A DNA stretch of 14,771 nt from Candidatus Hodarchaeota archaeon (GCA_016840025.1 JAEOTF010000133.1:1-14771), one strand, 5' to 3'. Positions 6,938-13,163 are shown, counted from the first letter of the stretch. Notes: generated by a model not told the origin, from the letters alone. Translations and numbers: made by a program.

Positions 6938-7279
6938 GTGGTGCAAGATCTGGCACATTACCGAAATGCAATGGGAGTAAAACTCGTTAGATTAGTCAGC
7001 TTTGAGTTTTTAATTTATATCTTCATTGCTTATTTAATAGCTATGCCCCTGCTTCTTGCTTTATTACTTACTCCACTCATAATATTATTTGGCGTGTCTT
7101 TTTCGCTACTTTATCTTCTTCAAGAATATGATCCCTGTCCTAATTGTGAGGGGCCAATAAAAAGAAAAAGAGTATATATAGGTCATCGTACCGATGGTCA
7201 TACGTATTCTATTGATCTATGGGAGATAGAACTCTCCTGCACTAACTGCGGGTACTTTTATACGTATGAAATCAGTTGA
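6938..7279 (+). CDS. small membrane protein with C-terminal zinc ribbon
   Basis: This 113-residue protein has a hydrophobic stretch at about 19-62, long enough for two membrane helices with a proline turn near 46. A C-terminal cytoplasmic-looking domain follows, with two CxxC knuckles, CPNC at 67-70 and CTNC at 101-104, 30 residues apart: the rubredoxin-like zinc-ribbon layout. The start is uncertain. GTG at 6938 gives the full length, while ATG at 6971 (residue 12) would remove a polar N-terminus without touching the helices. Neither has a strong ribosome site. The gene is divergent from the Fe-S-like domain gene. Membrane zinc-ribbon proteins of this size are common in archaea and mostly uncharacterised, so no function is assigned. 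Confidence 0.7.
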   Translation: MVQDLAHYRNAMGVKLVRLVSFEFLIYIFIAYLIAMPLLLALLLTPLIILFGVSFSLLYLLQEYDPCPNCEGPIKRKRVYIGHRTDGHTYSIDLWEIELSCTNCGYFYTYEIS

Positions 7280-7490
7280 AGCTTGACCTATTGAAGTATA
7301 GAGACTTTTTCCTACTTATTCAAGAAAGTAAAATTCTCAATTCTATGGATTATAACGTGAACGGCCATAATATGGACTAAAGTCAATAAAAAATGTTTGG
7401 GGAATTAGGAGCGTTTAAAATAGAGAAAGGCGTTATGGAGAAGTCTGAACGAATATTGATAGAAAAAAGGTGAAAACTGGATTTGGATGA

Positions 7491-7527
7491 GTTATAAGCG
7501 TTCAAGCAGCACTAACGCTTTTTATAA
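7491..7527. terminator. inverted repeat over the 3' end of the Pro/Gly-rich secreted protein gene
   Basis: GTTATAAGCGTT (7491-7502) pairs with AACGCTTTTTATAAC (7513-7527), with a 3-base bulge and a loop of about 10 bases, spanning the stop codon of the minus-strand gene. It could be a transcript-end hairpin. No T-run follows on the gene's own strand, so the terminator reading is tentative. Confidence 0.3.
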
Positions 7528-8360
7528 CTAATAACTATAACAATTCCAGTTCCGATTAAAATCAACGGGATGGAGAACATATTGGAGATTTCAGGAATAG
7601 GACCATGGCCAGCGAGATCAAATTCCCATATAATCCAATTACAGTGATGAACCGTTATTCCATCACCCGAGTTGGTATCAAAGCCTGGATTAGGGCTGAC
7701 AGTTACTGGTACTTCAGGACAGGGTTCCGATACCCACGTCCCTACAGCTAATGAGTCCCATTCATGTAAAACAGTCCTTTGGGTAACATTCGGGGTTCCA
7801 TCGGCTGCGCTGGGGCAAATATAGACATGAGCACTACAGGCGCCGTTTATTATTACACCACCACTGCCTATTACTCCATCTTCACCGTCGGTACTTCCCG
7901 ATAAATCAGCGTGTAAAGCGATCTTGACGGTGCTTGTGGTTGAAGGATTTGCGGTATATCTTGGTGGAGCTGGATTGGGGCCAACGGAAGCGGTACCATC
8001 AGCACTGGTATACCTAGGGGGATTAGCAGCATTTGTCATAGGGGTAGGGGGTACACCATATCCACCTCCTACAGGATTACTGAAATACGCCCATCCGTTA
8101 TACCCCGCATACGGTCCACTGCCAGGGGGAGTACCAGGAGGTGGAGGATTGTCGAAATCGCTTGGCCATCTGTAAGAGCCAAAGGCACGACCTTTTACCG
8201 GCGGCTTTTCGAAATAAAGTTCTCCAGAACCTACAACAACACCCCATTCCACTTCACCAGAAGCTTGTGCCCTTATATCTTGCGTTGCTGAAAAACTAAC
8301 AAGAAAACTCGGTAGAAATAACATAATCAAAAGAGCTACGAAGTATTTTTTTACTCTCAT
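7512..8360 (-). CDS. secreted Pro/Gly-rich protein with IPEIS-type C-terminal anchor
   Basis: This 282-residue exported protein has a signal peptide (MRVKKYFVALLIMLFLPSFL, likely cut around 25-31). A Pro/Gly/Tyr-rich region covers about 66-140 (NPPPPGTPPGSGPYAGY), and a beta-type domain with four cysteines (C175, C182, C214, C240) covers about 143-250, which could form two disulfides outside the cell. The tail GPIPEISNMFSIP, a hydrophobic helix and YKKR follow the motif-helix-basic layout of archaeosortase substrates, with IPEI in place of PEF. The ATG has AGAGG about 8 bases upstream and a TTTATATTC box near 8437-8446 on the minus strand. The DNA is clearly richer in GC than its neighbours (about 60 percent in 8101-8160), partly because of Pro and Gly codons. 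No family recognised. Confidence 0.75.
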   Translation of the reverse strand: MRVKKYFVALLIMLFLPSFLVSFSATQDIRAQASGEVEWGVVVGSGELYFEKPPVKGRAFGSYRWPSDFDNPPPPGTPPGSGPYAGYNGWAYFSNPVGGGYGVPPTPMTNAANPPRYTSADGTASVGPNPAPPRYTANPSTTSTVKIALHADLSGSTDGEDGVIGSGGVIINGACSAHVYICPSAADGTPNVTQRTVLHEWDSLAVGTWVSEPCPEVPVTVSPNPGFDTNSGDGITVHHCNWIIWEFDLAGHGPIPEISNMFSIPLILIGTGIVIVISYKKR

Positions 8361-8501
8361 CTATTTAAACCTCTAAAAATTAAGGATATTCCTAAAATAT
8401 CAAGTTTTGTAAGGAGATAAAGATAAGGAAATAGAATATAAATGTTAAGGAATGTCAGCAATTCTACTCTTGAGCTATTAAAAATACGCTAACCATCATA
8501 A

Positions 8502-8897
8502 TTAACTCATTGAAGTGATAAGAATTTTCCGATTCCGAGGGCCATCGAATTCACAAAAGAAAACAGCTTGCCAAGTACCAAGGGCAAGTTGACCATTGAT
8601 AAGAGGAATTGTAACACTACTTCCTGTAAGAAGAGTTTTAATATGTGCATCTGAGTTCCCTTCGGCGTGTTTATAGTTTCCTTGCAGTGGTACAAGCTGC
8701 TCAAGTTTTACAATGATGTCTAAAGGGACAGCAGGATCCGCACTTTCATTGATTGTTATGCCAGCCGTGGTATGAGGAACATAAATCATACAAATTCCTT
8801 GATTGACATCCATGTCCCTAATAACTTTTTGTATCCGTTCCGTGATGTTTAGGAATTGAACACGTTTCTCAGATTGGACAGTAAGTGTAACTACCAT
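8502..8897 (-). CDS. yjbQ: YjbQ (UPF0047) family protein
   Basis: This 131-residue protein matches the YjbQ/UPF0047 family over its full usual length. The signature blocks are all present: PHTTAGITINE at 41-51, HAEGNSDAHIK at 77-87, LALGTWQ at 104-110 and CEFDGPRNRK near the end (115-124). Family members are small trimeric cytosolic proteins with conserved histidines that bind a metal. Some have weak thiamine-phosphate synthase activity, giving the common label secondary thiamine-phosphate synthase, but the true role is unsettled. It starts 7 bases after the stop of a 142-residue gene on the same strand, with AAGGAAG about 11 bases before the ATG inside the end of that gene. The two are therefore almost certainly co-transcribed and translationally close. 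Confidence 0.93.
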   Translation of the reverse strand: MVVTLTVQSEKRVQFLNITERIQKVIRDMDVNQGICMIYVPHTTAGITINESADPAVPLDIIVKLEQLVPLQGNYKHAEGNSDAHIKTLLTGSSVTIPLINGQLALGTWQAVFFCEFDGPRNRKILITSMS

Positions 8898-8904
8898 TTA
8901 TTAG

Positions 8905-9333
8905 TCATACTTCCTTTATTAGTGCGAGAATTTGGTCTAAGGTTTCAACTACCCGTGAATAATCTTCAGGGGTGGGAAAAAACTGCTGTTGATCCGCTTT
9001 ACGCGCTTCAGAAAGATCATGACATTCTTGGAGAAGTTTCAAAAGGTTTGATTTCAGAGGAAAATCGGGAGAATTGGATAAAAGACCGAGTAGTCGAGTA
9101 ATCCCTTGAAATGGAAAAAGTAATGATCTAATAAATGCACCTTTAGGAAATGTTACTCTCGGTTGAATGTCTATCCAGCTACTATCTCCTTCAAAAAGGC
9201 AAATTTCTAGGATACAGGTTTTTTCCTCTTTAATATCCAGAAAAAGCTGTATACGTGTTTCATCAACTACTTCTATAGTCTTACGTATCTTTTCAGCACC
9301 ATTATAAATCCGGTTGAGTAATTCAGTAGTCAC
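8905..9333 (-). CDS. conserved-looking hypothetical protein upstream of yjbQ
   Basis: This 142-residue soluble protein belongs to no family I recognise. The first half looks like alternating strands (TRIQLFLDIKEEKTCILEICLF, SSWIDIQPRVTFPKG). The second half looks helical (RSLLFPFQGITRLLGLL, SNLLKLLQECHDLSEARK, and an acidic amphipathic C-terminal helix YSRVVETLDQILALIKEV). There is no signal peptide or membrane segment. It is the first gene of a two-gene unit with yjbQ, 7 bases apart, which supports its reality and a linked function. It is divergent from the arsenite methyltransferase gene. A TATAAAATAT sequence at 9401-9410 could be its promoter read on the minus strand, giving a leader of about 40 bases. 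Confidence 0.7.
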   Translation of the reverse strand: MTTELLNRIYNGAEKIRKTIEVVDETRIQLFLDIKEEKTCILEICLFEGDSSWIDIQPRVTFPKGAFIRSLLFPFQGITRLLGLLSNSPDFPLKSNLLKLLQECHDLSEARKADQQQFFPTPEDYSRVVETLDQILALIKEV

Positions 9334-9406
9334 GGTACTTCCTCTGGATGATAAAAGATATTGTGGCTACATTTTTCCATATTCTTTACTCTTTTGCTAA
9401 TATAAA

Positions 9407-9448
9407 ATATATACCAAAAAATATATATATACCATTTTCGGTATATAT
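9407..9448. promoter_or_regulatory. arsenic operator candidate: three ATATATACC half-sites
   Basis: ATATATACC occurs at 9407-9415 and again exactly 18 bases on at 9425-9433, and its reverse complement GGTATATAT lies at 9440-9448. The last two form a 9-base inverted repeat with a 6-base spacer (ATTTTC). The block lies over the TATA region and just before the expected transcription start of the methyltransferase (ATG 9464). The first half-site overlaps the TATAAAATAT that could serve the divergent gene. ArsR/SmtB dimers bind inverted repeats over promoters and let go on binding metalloid, and an arsR gene lies in this unit, so auto-repression is the natural reading. Confidence 0.55.
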
Positions 9449-9463
9449 TCTCTTGATTGTAAT

Positions 9464-10201
9464 ATGCCAACCTCAGAAATTGATGTTCAAAAATCCTATA
9501 CTAAAGCTTTGAAAAATGCGAAAACGCCAAGCAAGCCTTCCACATGCTGCGATAGCACTTGTGATTGTTCATCTACCCAAACAATATCGGAAAAAGCAGT
9601 AAAGCAGGTAAGTTTTGGATGTATCCTTTTAGAACCAATTTTACAACGTGAAATTAAAGAAGGAATGGCAGTTATTGATTTTGGATCTGGACCGGGTCAT
9701 GATCTGTTTGTTGCAGCACGACTAGTAGGTCCCGAGGGATTAGTAATTGGTGTGGATTTCACTGAAGCAATGATAGTTGAAGCTCATGAACAGGCACAAA
9801 AACGAGGCTTAACCAATGTAAAGTTAGTTAAAGCCAGTATACAGGACACCGGGCTTCCAGATGAAATGGCAGATGTTATTATCTCTAATTGTGTCATTAA
9901 CTTAGCTATGGATAAAAAACAAGTTTTTCAAGAAGCATTCCGACTGTTAAAACCGGGTGGTATATTAATCGACGCAGACGTAATTGCTCAAGTACCTCTA
10001 CCTCAAGAAATGAAACAGGATAATGATCTATGGTGTTCTTGCATTGGAGGGGCCTTGACAGCGGATGAACACAAAAAATTGTTAGAAGAGGTAGGATTCA
10101 AAGAGATTAGGATAGAGCTTGGTGATAAAAACAACGTTACGTTTGATAAAAAAGAGTTAGGAATTTATTCAGGGATTATCTGGGCAACTAAACCACGATA
10201 A
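9464..10201 (+). CDS. arsM: arsenite S-adenosylmethionine methyltransferase
   Basis: This 245-residue cytosolic enzyme transfers methyl groups from S-adenosylmethionine to trivalent arsenic, giving methylated and partly volatile products. The Rossmann motif I is IDFGSGPGHD at 71-80, with the acidic ribose contact in IGVDFTEAM near 95-103. The ArsM-specific blocks follow: ISNCVINL at 140-147 with C143, LLKPGG at 161-166, and WCSCIGGALTADE at 190-202 with C193. Cysteines at 53, 143 and 193 are in the right places for the arsenic-binding set of known ArsM proteins. An extra cluster (C28, C29, C33, C35) sits in the N-terminal tail. The ATG lies just after the operator candidate. arsR follows after 37 bases. 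No arsenic pump or arsenate reductase is nearby. Confidence 0.85.
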   Translation: MPTSEIDVQKSYTKALKNAKTPSKPSTCCDSTCDCSSTQTISEKAVKQVSFGCILLEPILQREIKEGMAVIDFGSGPGHDLFVAARLVGPEGLVIGVDFTEAMIVEAHEQAQKRGLTNVKLVKASIQDTGLPDEMADVIISNCVINLAMDKKQVFQEAFRLLKPGGILIDADVIAQVPLPQEMKQDNDLWCSCIGGALTADEHKKLLEEVGFKEIRIELGDKNNVTFDKKELGIYSGIIWATKPR

Positions 10202-10238
10202 TCATAGTTCGGTCTATGTAAGGACAAGATAGGAGTGA

Positions 10239-10625
10239 ATGGAGATAAAATATAGCTGTTGTTCTCTTACACATGAAGAAGTAATTTCCTTACGAAACCC
10301 TCAATATTCAGATCAGGAAACAATTGAACTTTTTAAGGCATTGGGGCATAACCTACGATTGAATATCTTAAGAATTTTGTTAGTTGAAAAACAAATTTGT
10401 ACTTGTGAACTTACAGAGCTTTTCGAAGAAAGTCAACCCATAATCTCTAAGCAGTTGACACTACTCAAAGATAAATACAAGCTCATTGAAAACAAAAAAA
10501 TCACATTTACAACTGATGGGAAAATTGAGCAGAAAGAAAGCGGTAAATGGACTGCGTATAATATTATCCCCAATAAAAAAGATCAGCTTGAATATTTACT
10601 TAAACCATTCATTAAGGACGTTTAA
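10239..10625 (+). CDS. arsR: ArsR/SmtB-family transcriptional repressor with CxC metalloid site
   Basis: This 128-residue winged-helix regulator begins its DNA-binding fold at ETIELFKALGHNLRLNILRILL (about 27-48). ICTCELTELF at 53-62 follows, matching the ELCVCDL metal-sensing box with C54 and C56. The recognition helix is around ESQPIISKQLTLLKD (64-78), and a wing and dimer helix end the protein. A second Cys pair at C7-C8 could add ligands for trivalent arsenic. The ATG is preceded by AGGAG at close spacing (3 bases), with AAGGAC further up. It lies 37 bases after the methyltransferase stop, so both are on one message. It probably controls its own operon through the half-sites at 9407-9448. 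Confidence 0.88.
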   Translation: MEIKYSCCSLTHEEVISLRNPQYSDQETIELFKALGHNLRLNILRILLVEKQICTCELTELFEESQPIISKQLTLLKDKYKLIENKKITFTTDGKIEQKESGKWTAYNIIPNKKDQLEYLLKPFIKDV

Positions 10626-10741
10626 ACTACAGAAGTATTTAATACTGAGACAACAAAGACAGTAATAATAGAAATAACAGTTGCTCCTCCCACCAACGGT
10701 ATTATTGAGACCTAGAAGTATGGACTATTGATGAACTAGTT

Positions 10742-11326
10742 TTAATCTATTTTTACTTTATGACCTTCAATAGACTCTAATTTTGATTTCTTAGGTTTTT
10801 CTAACCACTCTGCTCGAAGTTCAAGGATTCCGTTACGCAATGAGACTTTTGTAGATTTAGGATTAATTTTACCAGGTATTTGGACTTCTTTATGATAACT
10901 ACGATCTTCCTGGGATCCTGTAATTCTAACCTGAGACTTAGTAACCTCAATATCCAAATTTTGCTTTTCAATTCCAGGAATCTCAGCAATAATGCGAAAT
11001 TCGTCTTCATCTTCTATAATGTCCACTGTTGGATCTGTAGAGGATGTTAGAGCTTTTCTACCACCGAATGGATCCATAAATCGGGGAAGTTGGAAGTTCT
11101 CTGGGGTATCACCCCATGTTTGTACCCGAGGAACTCCATCGGGGCCCAACTGGTAGGAATAACCCCAACTGCGACTGAAAACTTGTGGGTCACCTTTTGT
11201 TTTTTCTTCAAGACCCTTTTCAAACACCCGATGCATTTGCTCGAATCGTAAGTTCATTTCATTAATCAGATTGTTAAAGTATTCATCAAAGTTCCAGAAT
11301 GGTTCTTTTCTATCTTTTTTCATCAT
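10742..11326 (-). CDS. hsp20: small heat-shock protein (Hsp20/alpha-crystallin)
   Basis: This 194-residue ATP-independent chaperone holds unfolding proteins in large oligomers. The N-terminal arm has helical text (FDEYFNNLINEMNLRFEQM) and the archaeal Hsp20 phrase YQLGPDGVPRVQTWG at about 58-72. The alpha-crystallin domain runs from about 98 to 173, with AEIPG and the signature SLRNGILELRAE. The C-terminus has VKI, the I/V-x-I/V motif used for oligomer assembly. The frame extends to GTG codons at 11335, but ATG 11326 is preferred because GGTGG lies just before it (ATG 11323 is also possible). Promoter and operator candidates lie directly upstream. The gene is convergent with arsR across 116 bases that hold no convincing gene. 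Confidence 0.92.
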   Translation of the reverse strand: MMKKDRKEPFWNFDEYFNNLINEMNLRFEQMHRVFEKGLEEKTKGDPQVFSRSWGYSYQLGPDGVPRVQTWGDTPENFQLPRFMDPFGGRKALTSSTDPTVDIIEDEDEFRIIAEIPGIEKQNLDIEVTKSQVRITGSQEDRSYHKEVQIPGKINPKSTKVSLRNGILELRAEWLEKPKKSKLESIEGHKVKID

Positions 11327-11345
11327 AACCACCACTATTTTATTT

Positions 11346-11396
11346 ATTCACGTTATGTTTGTTTTCAACATTCACTTTTTGTGAATTAATATATAA
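11346..11396 (-). promoter_or_regulatory. hsp20 promoter with ATTCAC/GTGAAT operator candidate
   Basis: Read on the minus strand, TTTATATATT (11387-11396) is a good TATA box about 60 bases before the hsp20 ATG. ATTCAC (11370-11375), five T bases and GTGAAT (11381-11386) form an inverted repeat directly downstream of it, and another ATTCAC lies at 11346-11351. An inverted repeat with a 5-base spacer next to an hsp20 TATA box recalls the CTAAC-N5-GTTAG site of the Archaeoglobus HSR1 heat-shock regulator in layout, though not in bases. The regulator here is not in view. Confidence 0.45.
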
Positions 11397-11449
11397 ACCT
11401 TACTAATCATTGTATAAACTGATATTAATTAAAAGTGGTAATTATAGTA

Positions 11450-11584
11450 ATGAATAAGCCAAATTCACAGAGAACCGAGAAAGAGTTGGTTAAAAAGACG
11501 CATAATTTTCAGAAGATTAGAAAAAAAACAAACAAAGCGCAGATTTTCGAAAGAGGAAGTAATCTCATTAAATGTCTTGATTGA
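11450..11584 (+). CDS. possible small basic protein (44 codons)
   Basis: ATG at 11450 opens a 44-codon frame rich in Lys, Arg, Asn and Gln (ELVKKTHNFQKIRKKTNK) that ends at TGA 11582-11584, overlapping the last 17 bases of the longin-like gene on the other strand. GTGG lies about 10 bases upstream in AT-rich sequence that could include a promoter. Such a basic peptide could bind nucleic acid, but frames of this length arise by chance in AT-rich DNA and there is no family match. Low confidence; listed because it fills the only open stretch between hsp20 and the longin gene. Confidence 0.2.
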   Translation: MNKPNSQRTEKELVKKTHNFQKIRKKTNKAQIFERGSNLIKCLD

Positions 11585-12038
11585 TCTTCTTTACTAATCC
11601 TTTAAAGATGTTAGCGAGGTCTTCTCTGGATTCGGTTCTATGAACTGTTGGTTTTTTCGCAAAGAACTGTACATTTTCATCAAAAGAGGTAAAGAGTTCG
11701 ATATTGATCACTTTCTCCATATATGTCCTCCACATTATTTCCTCATACCGTAAAAAAAACTGATTCATTAACTCCTGAATAATCTCTTTCACTTTCTCTT
11801 GGCTATCAGAGGAAGGTACAGCAAGTACAAATAAAATACTGGAACGATATGCATGATAAAGGGTTACATCACCCATATAAGTAATTTCTAATCTGTTTCC
11901 ACCTACCTGTTTTGCTAATGTGTCAATAGCTGAAATTAGTCCTCCGAATAATGCTGCATTTGTGGTTTTAATCACTTCTGTTTCAAAGTTATATACACAG
12001 ATTCCTGCATGATTGATAATCCATAATCCTTCAATCAT
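11568..12038 (-). CDS. longin-like domain protein (GTPase-associated, eukaryote-like)
   Basis: This 156-residue soluble protein looks like a single longin domain. The opening strand and turn are MIEGLWIINHAGICVYNF. An amphipathic helix follows at about 28-44 (ALFGGLISAIDTLAKQVG), then strands LEITYMGDVTLYHAYRS and SILFVLAVPSSD, then a long helix at about 80-108 (KVKEIIQELMNQFFLRYEEI). This order matches the N-terminal longin folds of adaptor-complex subunits and of Mon1/Ccz1/Fuz-type GTPase regulators, and many Asgard proteins share it. In eukaryotes such domains scaffold or activate small GTPases on membranes. No GTPase gene is in this window. The ATG has a purine-rich GAAAGAAG directly upstream, so the leader may be very short. 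A roadblock domain is a less likely alternative. Confidence 0.7.
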   Translation of the reverse strand: MIEGLWIINHAGICVYNFETEVIKTTNAALFGGLISAIDTLAKQVGGNRLEITYMGDVTLYHAYRSSILFVLAVPSSDSQEKVKEIIQELMNQFFLRYEEIMWRTYMEKVINIELFTSFDENVQFFAKKPTVHRTESREDLANIFKGLVKKINQDI

Positions 12039-12107
12039 CTTCTTTCATAAGTTCAATAAATGCTTTCCTAAGAAAAAGATATCCTAATTGGAAAAATTGT
12101 TGTACAG

Positions 12108-12123
12108 TAAACCCCAGGGTTTA
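12108..12123. repeat. inverted repeat TAAACCC-CA-GGGTTTA
   Basis: Two perfect 7-base arms are separated by two bases, about 70 bases upstream of the longin-gene start and about 100 bases before the bactofilin-like gene. It could be an operator for either divergent gene. The remainder of the 182-base gap is AT-rich with no convincing gene. Confidence 0.35.
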
Positions 12124-12220
12124 TGGAAAAAATGAGGTGGATTCAGGGTAAAACGGGAGAAATTAAGAAAATTAAAATGGAATTATAGCTTATTGGGAGT
12201 AAATAATTTGGTGAAATAAA

Positions 12221-12922
12221 ATGAAGACATTTGGACCTTTTATGTCTGAAAATGACTTAACTTTGGATGAAGATCTTAAAACATTAGGACCTCTATCTGT
12301 GAAAGGAAATTTAAAGATTAATGGTGATCTAAAAGTTATGGGACCAGCGCAAATTGGAGGTGAGTTGTCGGTGACCCAAAAAGCAAAAATTACGGGACCA
12401 CTAACAGCGGATTCAATCAGTGAAACGAAAGTTCTAAAGGTTATGGGACCATTAACAGTCGACCAAGACATACAGGTGAAAATTATTAAAATAACGGGAC
12501 CTGTAACAGTCGATGGGCACTTTACTGCAACAGACTGCAAAATTATGGGACCGTTTGATGGACAGGAAATTCAGATAGAAAACCATCTTACAATTTGTGG
12601 ACCATTGGAATGTATCTCCGCAACTGGCAAAAACATCTCGGTACGTGGTCCAGTAAAGGCAACAGAAAGTATTAGTGCCGAAGAATCCATAGATATTGTA
12701 TTAGAAGGACGTTGCAGGAGCAAGAATCCAATAGAAGTTGGTGGGCAATTAAAAGCCAAGGAAGTTACTATCGCGTCAAAAAATTCTTTCCACGGGGATC
12801 TGATAAACGTTAATGTTGATATCACTGCGGATAAAGTGATTTTAGATGGTGTTCGTCACTCTGGAAGGCTAGATGCAAAAGACGTTGAATACTTAAACGG
12901 AGCTGTCCACGAAAAGGACTAA
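12221..12922 (+). CDS. bactofilin-like polymer-forming beta-solenoid protein
   Basis: This 233-residue protein is built almost entirely of one short repeat. Gly-Pro pairs fall at residues 5, 23, 41, 59, 76, 93, 110, 127 and 143: intervals of 18, 18, 18, 17, 17, 17, 17 and 16. Each rung reads roughly LKVMGPLTVDGDI. This is the rung length of the right-handed beta-helix of bactofilins and related polymer-forming proteins, which polymerise end to end without nucleotide. After residue 145 the GP mark is lost, but a looser strand repeat continues (IEVGGQLKAKEVTIASKNSFHGDLINVNVDITADKV). There is no signal peptide or membrane helix, so it is probably cytosolic and might form filaments. GGTG lies 7 bases before the ATG. 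The gene is divergent from the longin-like gene. No peptidase or other bactofilin partner is adjacent. Confidence 0.75.
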   Translation: MKTFGPFMSENDLTLDEDLKTLGPLSVKGNLKINGDLKVMGPAQIGGELSVTQKAKITGPLTADSISETKVLKVMGPLTVDQDIQVKIIKITGPVTVDGHFTATDCKIMGPFDGQEIQIENHLTICGPLECISATGKNISVRGPVKATESISAEESIDIVLEGRCRSKNPIEVGGQLKAKEVTIASKNSFHGDLINVNVDITADKVILDGVRHSGRLDAKDVEYLNGAVHEKD

Positions 12923-13052
12923 GTAAGCGCTATTAAGTTGGATATTAAGGTTTTCAATCGTTCGCCCAAACCTAGGAAGCTAGGTAGTGTATATTGTTTG
13001 CTATAGATGTATAAAACCTGTAGAACGGTTCAGGTTACTAAATATGTGACCA

Positions 13053-13088
13053 CATTTTTCTTTACGATGTATTTCTTCTTTTTTTATG
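13053..13088 (+). terminator. T-rich terminator region after the beta-solenoid gene
   Basis: ATTTTTC at 13053-13059 and a run of seven T bases within CTTCTTTTTTTATG near 13078-13086 lie in the 280-base gap between two plus-strand genes. The first 130 bases of the gap hold only a short inverted repeat (ACCTAG at 12970-12975, CTAGGT at 12980-12985). Confidence 0.35.
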
Positions 13089-13104
13089 AGTAGTTTTCCC
13101 TACT

Positions 13105-13122
13105 TATACTTGATAAAGTATA
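13105..13122. promoter_or_regulatory. inverted repeat TATACTT-GATA-AAGTATA upstream of the first paralog
   Basis: Perfect 7-base arms with a 4-base spacer lie about 50 bases upstream of the TATA-like ATAAAAG (13157-13163) of the first exported-protein gene. The position fits an upstream activator or operator site. I do not see it before the second paralog, so the two copies may be controlled differently. Confidence 0.35.
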
Positions 13123-13156
13123 CCGAAAAGGCTATTATTAATTCAATTATTAAACC

Positions 13157-13163
13157 ATAAAAG
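13157..13163 (+). promoter_or_regulatory. TATA-like box of the first paralog
   Basis: ATAAAAG lies exactly 46 bases before the ATG at 13203. The second paralog has the same sequence exactly 46 bases before its own start (14029-14035), which supports it as the working box. The leader would be about 20 bases and contains GAGGTGG. Confidence 0.45.

Noticed and set aside
7393..7473. 26-codon frame starting ATG in the gap after the zinc-ribbon gene
   Set aside because: Too short, no ribosome site, no motif. The 232-base gap 7280-7511 otherwise shows only a weak T-tract near 7307.
7924..8175. Plus-strand 83-codon Gly/Pro-rich frame
   Set aside because: It is the antisense of the Pro/Gly-rich region of the secreted protein, and the composition follows from complementary codons.
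10622..10696. Minus-strand 24-codon hydrophobic frame between arsR and hsp20
   Set aside because: It reads like a membrane helix (ATVISIITVFVVSVL) but has no ribosome site, a doubtful TTG start and too little length to support.
11327..11335. GTG start three codons upstream for hsp20
   Set aside because: The GTGGTGG bases look like the ribosome site for the ATG pair that follows rather than coding sequence.
12123..12188. 21-codon basic frame before the beta-solenoid gene
   Set aside because: It shares the 16-mer AAAAAATGAGGTGGAT with the leader of the paralog at 13203, but has no clear ribosome site and is probably chance or a leader remnant.
12190..12825. Minus-strand frames across the beta-solenoid gene
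   Set aside because: Their repeated pattern only mirrors the 17-18 residue repeat of the real gene.
12970..12985. ACCTAG-GAAG-CTAGGT inverted repeat as a terminator
   Set aside because: The stem is only six pairs and no T-run follows.
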